From RGIG8767 sp964531805 (lineage in GTDB: Bacteria > Bacillota > Clostridia > Lachnospirales > Lachnospiraceae): 5,806 nucleotides of DNA. Location: positions 1 through 5,806 of the forward strand of contig CAZHGE010000124.1 in NCBI GenBank assembly GCA_964531805.1. Reading direction: 5' to 3'. Below, piece after piece: positions 1 to 4,814 of this stretch (within the stretch, counting starts at the first letter, position 1; each line of letters begins with the position of its first letter). The notes below the pieces were generated by a model. The model had not been told where the DNA came from, made no database searches, and saw only the letters and a program-made list of their open reading frames with translations. Both the position numbers and the translations under genes were made by a program.

Positions 1-156
1 TTATTTCTAAATAATTATGTATCGACTAACGGTGATGAGTGTAACCGTGTAGAAATGTTAATTAGTATACATTTCCAAACAGCAGGCCCTATGACGCCTT
101 TCACAAAGGTCGAGGGAAGAAATAGTCAGTGCCAATGGTAACATTGGATAAACATG
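1..156 (+). ncRNA. Group I intron 1 in gyrB, 3' portion only
   Basis: This is the catalytic-core 3' half of a self-splicing group I intron whose 5' part lies left of the window. Seen: a P7 stem formed by GACTA (24-28) and TAGTC (123-127). Between its strands are an ACGGT/ACCGT hairpin (29-33 with about 43-48), a GAAATGT/ACATTTC hairpin and the CAAACAG stretch. After P7 comes P9, CCAATG-GTAA-CATTGG (132-147), closed by a GNRA tetraloop. The intron ends in G156, as group I introns require. The 3' boundary is set by the protein: position 157 begins GAT-TCC-GCT (D-S-A), the TOPRIM motif that normally follows E-G, so the upstream exon should end in a Gly codon such as GGT. The extra stems after P7 suggest subgroup IA2, as in T4 and SPO1 introns. 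Its 3' end is very similar to that of intron 3. No reading frame lies in the visible part. Confidence 0.85.
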
Positions 157-225
157 GATTCCGCTGCCGGAGGGTTGGTCGAAGGCAGAGATGCTGAGTT
201 TGCTGCAATTTTTCCTGTCAGGGGT
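157..225 (+). CDS. gyrB: gyrB exon (69 nt) carrying the D-S-A part of the TOPRIM motif
   Basis: This 23-codon mini-exon lies between introns 1 and 2. It reads D-S-A-A-G-G-L-V-E-G-R-D and ends A-I-F-P-V-R-G. It matches the stretch of GyrB that follows the catalytic Glu of E-G-D-S-A-G-G and ends at P-L-(K/R)-G-K, with exactly the family spacing. The catalytic Glu itself lies in the exon off the left edge. The usual G-G-S is changed to A-G-G. Both exon borders fall between codons (phase 0). It is too short to be found as an ORF. Confidence 0.9.
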
Positions 226-1343
226 AAGTAATTTTGCCCCAACACCTCTAACCTTTTATCGAAGGGGTAATATGTTAACATATTGCTAACGGGGAAACCT
301 AATCATTATACTTGAATATCAAAACAAGTTTAGGTGAAGGTAATCCCGTGTGGACTAGATTTTTTATTTATAAAGCTATATTGAATAAAAAATCCCATGT
401 ATCGACCATCCTGAGAAATCGGGAGTAGAAGCGCTATTGATACGCGTTTCAAAAGGGAGTGCTCTATGATAAAGGAAGATACCTTTTAGAGTAAGAGATG
501 GTCAGTACTTATAGAAATATAAGATTTTATGAAAATTATATCTGCATATAAGAATAGCATTGATAAGATTTTTGCAAATCAGGAAGTGGTGAACCTGATT
601 AAAGCGATTGGATTAGAATTAGACCCTAAAACAAATAAATTAATTTATGATAGTAAAAAATTAAGATATGGTAAAATTTTACTTGCCGCTGATGCTGATC
701 CAGATGGTGCAAGTATACGAAATTTACTTATCGAACTTTTTTGGTGGCTATGTCCAGAGTTGGTAGAAAATGGTCATATATATACAACAATGCCGCCATT
801 GTTTAGAATTACAACAAAGAAAAATCAATATATTTTCTTAAAAGATGCTAAAGCTTTAGAAGAATATAAAGCTCAACATCAAGGAGAAAAATATTTAGTA
901 AACAGAAATAAAGGGTACGAGATAGTCTGGCCCTTATCTACTTTACCCAATGCCATGGGGGTTTGTGCCAAAGTAGCATAAGCCAACGAGGGAGTCTTAT
1001 TAAGACGGTCTCGTGACAAGCTTCGTAAGAAGAAGTCGTACTGACTATCCGCGTTGTTGCGGAGTAGCGCGATTATTGGCATATCGCTCGAAACAGTAGA
1101 CTTAGTATAAACTAAGAAGAAATAGTCGGCGCCAATAGTAATATTGGAATTAGTGTAGGCGAACAAGATGCTTCAGAATTAGCAGAGGCATTATTAAATC
1201 CAGAAACAAGAAATATAGCACAATTAGTGGTTAATGATAAAAAAGCTACGGCAGAATTAATTGAAGTATTGCTTGGTCCTAGTGTTCCACCTAGAAGGGC
1301 GTACTTATTAGCACATGAAGAGGAGGCAAATGAAAATGATTAA
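157..1343 (+). CDS. gyrB: DNA gyrase / topoisomerase IV subunit B, C-terminal part, spliced from three exons
   Basis: The B subunit of a type IIA topoisomerase binds ATP and supplies the Mg2+-binding TOPRIM domain that works with the GyrA tyrosine to cut and reseal DNA. The message must be joined as 157-225, 532-916 and 1156-1343, which gives 213 visible residues. The ATPase and transducer domains are beyond the left edge. The joined protein aligns without gaps to bacterial GyrB over D-S-A...P-V-R-G-K-I, then carries the D-A-D-P-D-G metal site, the N-K-G-L-G-E motif and the usual C-terminal tail with P-P-R-R. The roughly 170-residue insertion of E. coli GyrB is absent. The stop codon TAA (1341-1343) overlaps the gyrA start, so the two subunits are translationally coupled. 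Unspliced RNA stops at once: AAG-TAA follows exon 157-225. GyrB versus ParE cannot be settled from this part; the partner gene favours GyrB. Confidence 0.93.
226..531 (+). ncRNA. Group I intron 2 in gyrB, complete, 306 nt, no ORF
   Basis: This is a self-splicing intron of probable subgroup IA2. P1 pairs exon GGGGT (221-225) with GCCCC (236-240), with the expected U225.G236 wobble at the splice site. P10 pairs TAATTTT (229-235) with the first bases of the next exon, AAAATTA (532-538), a perfect 7 bp directly beside P1. A perfect 16-bp palindrome (269-284) forms a P2-type hairpin. ACGGG (289-293) pairs with CCCGT (345-349) as the P4-like stem, with CCTAA/TTAGG nested inside. An AT-rich stem (358-368 with 384-394) is a P6-type extension. 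P7 is GACCATC (404-410) with GATGGTC (497-503). P7 is followed by a GAAA-capped hairpin and the GGGAGTAG stretch. P9 is CTTATA-GAAA-TATAAG (508-523). The intron ends in G531. Removing it joins P-V-R-G to K-I-I-S, as in GyrB. An in-frame TAA (229-231) blocks translation of unspliced RNA. Confidence 0.92.
532..916 (+). CDS. gyrB: gyrB exon (385 nt) with the D-x-D-x-D metal-binding site
   Basis: This exon encodes 128 codons plus one base of the TOPRIM domain. It starts K-I-I-S-A-Y-K (family: K-I-L-N-V-E-K) and continues D-K-I-F-A-N-Q-E-V, matching GyrB D-K-M-L-S-S-Q-E-V. Exon residues 54-58 form D-A-D-P-D, the acidic cluster that binds Mg2+, followed by G-A-S-I-R-N (usual G-A-H-I). Then come the conserved G-H-I-Y-T-T-M-P-P-L-F-R-I stretch and V-N-R-N-K-G at the 3' end. 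The last base, T916, is the first base of a split Leu codon completed by TA at 1156-1157. The ATG at 529-531 belongs to the end of the intron and is not the gene start. The frame stays open into the intron until 981, but residues past 305 codon-wise from 916 are not gyrase. Confidence 0.93.
917..1155 (+). ncRNA. Group I intron 3 in gyrB, complete, 239 nt, no ORF
   Basis: This is a compact self-splicing intron. P1 pairs exon AAGGGT (911-916) with GCCCTT (930-935), with the required U.G wobble at T916.G930. P10 pairs GTCTG (925-929) with the next exon TAGGC (1156-1160), including two G.U pairs. P2 is CTACTTT (938-944) with AAAGTAG (970-976). The P4-like stem is ACGAG (986-990) with CTCGT (1010-1014), enclosing a GTCTT/AAGAC hairpin. 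P7 is GACTAT (1043-1048) with ATAGTC (1122-1127). Inside it are a CCGC/GCGG hairpin, GGAGTAG, a GCGAT/ATCGC stem, GAAACAG and the P8 hairpin CTTAGT/ACTAAG. P9 is CCAATA-GTAA-TATTGG (1132-1147). The intron ends in G1155. This order resembles T4 td, subgroup IA2. Excision restores N-K-G-L-G-E-Q, the conserved K-G-L-G-E motif of type II topoisomerases. Confidence 0.94.
1156..1343 (+). CDS. gyrB: gyrB last exon, C-terminal tail
   Basis: This exon completes the split Leu codon (TA, 1156-1157) and adds 61 residues starting G-E-Q-D-A-S-E-L and ending E-A-N-E-N-D. It matches the GyrB/ParE C-terminus: G-L-G-E-M-N-x-x-Q-L-W in the family becomes G-L-G-E-Q-D-A-S-E-L-A here. L-N-P-E-T-R matches the conserved M-D-P-x-x-R, and G-P-S-V-P-P-R-R matches the terminal G-x-x-V-x-P-R-R. 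The tail contacts the GyrA winged-helix domain in the family's structures. There is no ATG at the exon start, so it is not found as a separate ORF. The stop TAA (1341-1343) lies inside the start region of gyrA. Confidence 0.93.
1321..1326 (+). promoter_or_regulatory. Ribosome binding site of gyrA (AGGAGG), inside the gyrB end
   Basis: A perfect AGGAGG lies in the last codons of gyrB. It is 9 nt before ATG 1336 and only 3 nt before ATG 1330. This favours 1336 as the gyrA start and rules against the ATG at 1315, which would place the site inside the gene. Confidence 0.8.
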
Positions 1344-3681
1344 TTTAGATATTGCACAGGAATTATCTCAAAACTTCCTCGATTTTTCGCATGAAGCAAA
1401 TTGTCAACGAGCTTTCGCTGATGCAAGAGATGGTTTAAAACCAGGACAAAGAGCTGCTCTTTGGGAGATGTTTATTAAAGGATATTCAAGTAACAAACCC
1501 CATGTAAAAGCAGCAAAGATTAGCGGAGGAACTATTGCAACATGGTGGCCCCATTCATCAACAGCAGTGTATGAAACATTTGCTAGAATGTCACAAAATT
1601 GGATTAACAATATTCCAGAGGTAGATTGGCACGGGGCAAATGGTTCAGTTCAAATTAGTGGTGAACCAGCAGCAGATAGATATTGTGAAGCAAGATTAGC
1701 AAAATCTACTGAAGAAGGTTTATTCCAAGGAATTAAAAAGAAAAACGTTCCAATGAAATTAAATTTCTCTGAAGATGAAGAATGGCCTATAGTCTTACCA
1801 GCTTTGTACCCCAGGCTTATGGTTAATGGCTGCCAAGGCGTGGGATCGACCGTTGCAAATAATTGGCTGCCAAATAGCTTAGACGAATTGGCTGTTATCA
1901 TTAAAGAGTATCTTTCAACAGGAGAGATTGATTATAATAAACTTGCTCCCTCATTTCCTTCCGGTGGAATTATTATAAATAAAGATGAAGTATCGGCAAT
2001 TTATAAAACTGGTAAAGGAAAAGCAATAGTAAGAGGTAAGGTGGAGTGTAAAGGTAACTTAATTTTAATTACCGAATTGCCGTATCAGGTATATGTAGAG
2101 CCATTTATTGAGCAAGTTAGAAATCTTGTTATTAAAGAGGAAATTACTGGTATTGCCAATATTTTGAATAAGAGTAACAAAAAACAATTATTAATTGAAA
2201 TTGAATGTGATGGTTCTCAAAATTATGTATTAAATCAATTATATTCCAAAACCGATTTACAAAAAAGTTATAGTGCTAATCAATTTGCATTGGTTGACAA
2301 GACACCAAGACTATTAACTTTTAAAGAATATATAGATATTTATTTAGCTCATAATTATGAATGTATTAAAAAAGAATATCAATTTGATTTAGAAAAATCT
2401 ACAAAAAGATTAGAAATTGTAGAAGGCTTGGTAAAAGCATTAGAAGATATTGATAATATCATTACTCTAATTAAGAAAAGTGATAGTAGTGCCAATGCTA
2501 TTGAAAACCTGATGAAACAATATCAGTTCACTCAAAATCAAGCAAAAGCAATAGTTGATATGAAATTGGGCAGATTGGCAAGGCTTGAAAAGGTTGAACT
2601 AAATCAAGAAAAAGAAGATTTATTAACAACCATTGAAAATTGCAATAATGTAATTGGTTCTAATGAAAAACAAAAACAAATTTATTTAGAACGCTTTACT
2701 GACTTTGTGACAAAATACCCCAATCCAAGAAAAACAGAACTTACACAGATTAATCTAAAAGCTTCAAAAGAAGAAAAAGAAATTGAATTTATAGAACCAG
2801 AAAAAGTAGTGGTTATTCTTGATGGTGCAAACAATATTAAAAGAATTCCTACGTCTTCATATAAAACCCAAAATCGCAATTCCAAGGGCGTTAAAACACA
2901 AAAAGATATAACTAAAATGATTATTAGAGCTACAACAGCTGATCATTTATTAATTTTTTCAAACAAAGGCAAGGTTTATAAACTTTTAATTAATAATATA
3001 CCTCAGGGCACTAATGCATCGGCAGGAACTTCAGCAGGAACATTGGTGCAAATGGAACCAAGCGAAAAAGTAACAACAATCTATTCGATCTATCATGATA
3101 GCGATGCAAAATACATTCTATTTACCACAAAACAAGGTTTAATTAAAAGAGTTCTTCTTGAAGAATATTCAAAAACACAAAAGAAAACAGGAATTATAGC
3201 AACTAAATTAAATGATAATGATGAATTAGCTTCAATTACTCTTATTAAAGATGAAAATATTTTAATAATCACTAAGCAAGGAATGTGTGTTAAAATTAAA
3301 TCTGCCGATGTGGCGCTACAGAGTAAAGTGGGCAAAGGAACTAAGGGCATAACTCTTAAAGAGAATGACGAAGTAGTTGCCGTTTTACCTATCCGTAATG
3401 AAAAAGATGATTTAGCTATATTTACTCGTTTGGGCGAAGCAAAGAAAACTTCTCTCGAAGAATATCCTTTAACAAATCGTGCTTGTAAAGGTGTGCTTTG
3501 CACGAGTAAAAATTCTGAAGTAGCTGCAGCAACCTTGGTGAGCGACGAAGATTCAATCTTAATCTGTGGAGATAAAACCTCAATCTGCGTTGCTGCAACA
3601 GATATCCCTTCATTGGGACGAACCTCAGTCGGCAATCTTGTAATAAAGGGCAATCATATTGTATCGGTGACTAAGGCATGA
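1336..3681 (+). CDS. gyrA: DNA gyrase subunit A, full length
   Basis: This subunit cuts and rejoins both DNA strands through a tyrosine-phosphate bond and works with the GyrB subunit encoded just upstream. The product is 781 residues from ATG 1336 (ATG 1330 is possible). Residues 31-39 read R-D-G-L-K-P-G-Q-R, and the helix region W-P-H-S-S-T-A-V-Y-E-T is at 71-81. The catalytic Arg-Tyr pair is R115-Y116 in A-A-D-R-Y-C-E-A-R-L-A-K. The tower domain follows, then a charged helical coiled coil (about 350-460). From about 482 there is a C-terminal beta-pinwheel of six repeats, such as I-L-F-T-T-K-Q-G and L-A-I-F-T-R-L-G. The whole pinwheel supports GyrA over ParC. A degenerate GyrA box, Q-N-R-N-S-K-G, is at 512-518 (family Q-R-R-G-G-K-G). 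Odd points: family H45 is Gln38, H78 is Trp71, and G81-D82 are Ser74-Ser75 (E. coli numbering). The gene overlaps gyrB by 8 nt and the next gene by 4 nt. Confidence 0.95.
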   Translation: MINLDIAQELSQNFLDFSHEANCQRAFADARDGLKPGQRAALWEMFIKGYSSNKPHVKAAKISGGTIATWWPHSSTAVYETFARMSQNWINNIPEVDWHGANGSVQISGEPAADRYCEARLAKSTEEGLFQGIKKKNVPMKLNFSEDEEWPIVLPALYPRLMVNGCQGVGSTVANNWLPNSLDELAVIIKEYLSTGEIDYNKLAPSFPSGGIIINKDEVSAIYKTGKGKAIVRGKVECKGNLILITELPYQVYVEPFIEQVRNLVIKEEITGIANILNKSNKKQLLIEIECDGSQNYVLNQLYSKTDLQKSYSANQFALVDKTPRLLTFKEYIDIYLAHNYECIKKEYQFDLEKSTKRLEIVEGLVKALEDIDNIITLIKKSDSSANAIENLMKQYQFTQNQAKAIVDMKLGRLARLEKVELNQEKEDLLTTIENCNNVIGSNEKQKQIYLERFTDFVTKYPNPRKTELTQINLKASKEEKEIEFIEPEKVVVILDGANNIKRIPTSSYKTQNRNSKGVKTQKDITKMIIRATTADHLLIFSNKGKVYKLLINNIPQGTNASAGTSAGTLVQMEPSEKVTTIYSIYHDSDAKYILFTTKQGLIKRVLLEEYSKTQKKTGIIATKLNDNDELASITLIKDENILIITKQGMCVKIKSADVALQSKVGKGTKGITLKENDEVVAVLPIRNEKDDLAIFTRLGEAKKTSLEEYPLTNRACKGVLCTSKNSEVAAATLVSDEDSILICGDKTSICVAATDIPSLGRTSVGNLVIKGNHIVSVTKA

Positions 3682-4814
3682 TTGAAAATAAAATATATTT
3701 TGTATCAGAACTTAATAGCTCAAAAGCGAATCGCTTTACCGCATACTATCATTACAGCGGTGTTGGATTTAAAAAAGCAAGATTAAATCTTGGTATATTT
3801 AGAAAAACGGATAAGCGTCTGGTAGGAGTGCTCCAGTGGGGTTGCTCCTTCCAAGACGGCATTCGTCTTGATAGATATGTAAAAGAACCAATTACAAAAG
3901 ATGAATACTTAGAATTAAATCGTTTTTGCATGGCAGATTCAGAAGGTAAAAACGCAGAATCGCAAGCAATCTCACTTGGCATTAAATGGATAAAACAAAA
4001 TAGACCAAATATTAAACTACTCGTATCTTATGCTGGACGAAAAGAGGGTAATTATGGCTACATTTATCAAGCAACAAACTGGGAATATTTAGGCTACTTT
4101 ATTTCAGAAGGCTTTTGGTCAGTTGATGGAGAGGAGCGTCACCTTGCTACCTTGTGGCATCGATGCAAAAAGCATAATCCAAATTTAACTTTATTGCCTT
4201 GTTTAGAAGATATGTATAGTGATATTCGTAAAACATGGACTAAACAATTTATTTATATCCAACGTCTTGACAAAAAATTAACAGTAGCCAGTCCGATACT
4301 CCCTTATCCGAAGCCAGCGAATGAATATCCTGTTAAAACAAAAGAAAAAATTTATAAAGAAGGTATCCAAACTTATTCTCCTGAACGTGGAAAAGAGCCT
4401 GAAATATATTACGAAATAGATAGAATGCTATTTACAAAAGCTACACTAATTAGACGCGGTGAAAGTTACAAAAAATCAGATAGGCATATAGCCGTTTATG
4501 ACTGTAGTGGTGAGTTAGAGCAAACGGCAAATACATTGGCGGATTTACATGTTGATGGCTGTTCACAAGAAGGCATGCGTAATGCAGCAATTAAACGAAA
4601 ATTATATAAAAATCATTATTTTAGATTTTATTACAGAGATGAATATGAAGAAAACTTAGAGGTGCCTGTGCTCTGTTATATAGATGAAATACCTTTTGTA
4701 TCTACAGCAGAAATGGCAAGATATTTAGGTTGTAGTCGCCAGGCAGCTCATAGCGCTATGCAACGAAAGAGTAAAAAAATATTGGGAAAAGAGATCTGTT
4801 GGGAAGAGGATTAA
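3678..4814 (+). CDS. mom: Mom-like DNA adenine modification protein with C-terminal DNA-binding-like modules
   Basis: The first 190 or so residues resemble phage Mu Mom and its relatives. Mom has an acetyltransferase (GNAT)-like fold and converts adenines in phage DNA to an N6-carbamoylmethyl-type base that resists many restriction enzymes. Recognised stretches are L-Q-W-G-C-S-F-Q-D (52-60), Y-L-E-L-N-R-F-C-M-A-D (77-87), N-A-E-S-Q-A-I (92-98), L-L-V-S-Y-A-G-R-K-E-G-N-Y-G-Y-I-Y (114-130) and Q-A-T-N-W-E-Y-L-G (131-139). A Lys-rich linker (about 215-265) leads to two similar modules: 270-320 (I-A-V-Y-D-C-S-G-E-L, then a helical part, then Y-F-R-F) and 329-376 (V-L-C-Y-I-D, then A-E-M-A-R-Y-L-G-C-S-R-Q-A-A). 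These look like NUMOD-type helix-turn-helix repeats of homing endonucleases. Mu Mom is about 240 residues, so the extension is extra. The ATGA overlap with gyrA and a weak AAGG suggest coupled translation. Function is inferred from family resemblance. Confidence 0.8.
   Translation: MIENKIYFVSELNSSKANRFTAYYHYSGVGFKKARLNLGIFRKTDKRLVGVLQWGCSFQDGIRLDRYVKEPITKDEYLELNRFCMADSEGKNAESQAISLGIKWIKQNRPNIKLLVSYAGRKEGNYGYIYQATNWEYLGYFISEGFWSVDGEERHLATLWHRCKKHNPNLTLLPCLEDMYSDIRKTWTKQFIYIQRLDKKLTVASPILPYPKPANEYPVKTKEKIYKEGIQTYSPERGKEPEIYYEIDRMLFTKATLIRRGESYKKSDRHIAVYDCSGELEQTANTLADLHVDGCSQEGMRNAAIKRKLYKNHYFRFYYRDEYEENLEVPVLCYIDEIPFVSTAEMARYLGCSRQAAHSAMQRKSKKILGKEICWEED
4803..4810 (+). promoter_or_regulatory. 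Ribosome binding site of ligA (GAAGAGGA)
   Basis: The purine-rich GAAGAGGA in the last codons of the Mom-like gene is 4 nt before ATG 4815. It supports that start, which directly follows the stop TAA (4812-4814). Confidence 0.6.

Noticed and set aside
269..284. 16-bp perfect palindrome as a protein operator or transposon end
   Set aside because: It lies inside intron 2 at the place of a P2-type hairpin, so RNA structure is the simpler explanation.
529..981. Open frame of 150 codons read as a stand-alone truncated GyrB protein
   Set aside because: Its ATG is the last three bases of intron 2 and its final 22 codons are intron 3 sequence. The real coding part is 532-916 within a spliced gene.
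1..1155. Frameshifts or a decayed gyrB pseudogene
   Set aside because: The interruptions are bounded exactly at conserved codons, have P1, P7, P9 and P10 pairings, and their removal rebuilds an intact protein.
879..1166. Minus-strand open frame of 95 codons over intron 3
   Set aside because: It overlaps a structured intron and gyrB exon ends, shows no recognisable domain and has no ribosome binding site evidence; the RNA pairings explain the region better.
1315..1335. ATG at 1315 as the gyrA start
   Set aside because: It would put the AGGAGG site (1321-1326) inside the gene and has no ribosome binding site of its own; ATG 1336 has ideal spacing.
3093..3653. Minus-strand open frame of 186 codons opposite the gyrA C-terminal domain
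   Set aside because: It is antisense to a well-supported gyrA frame, its residues show no family features, and all other genes run on the + strand.
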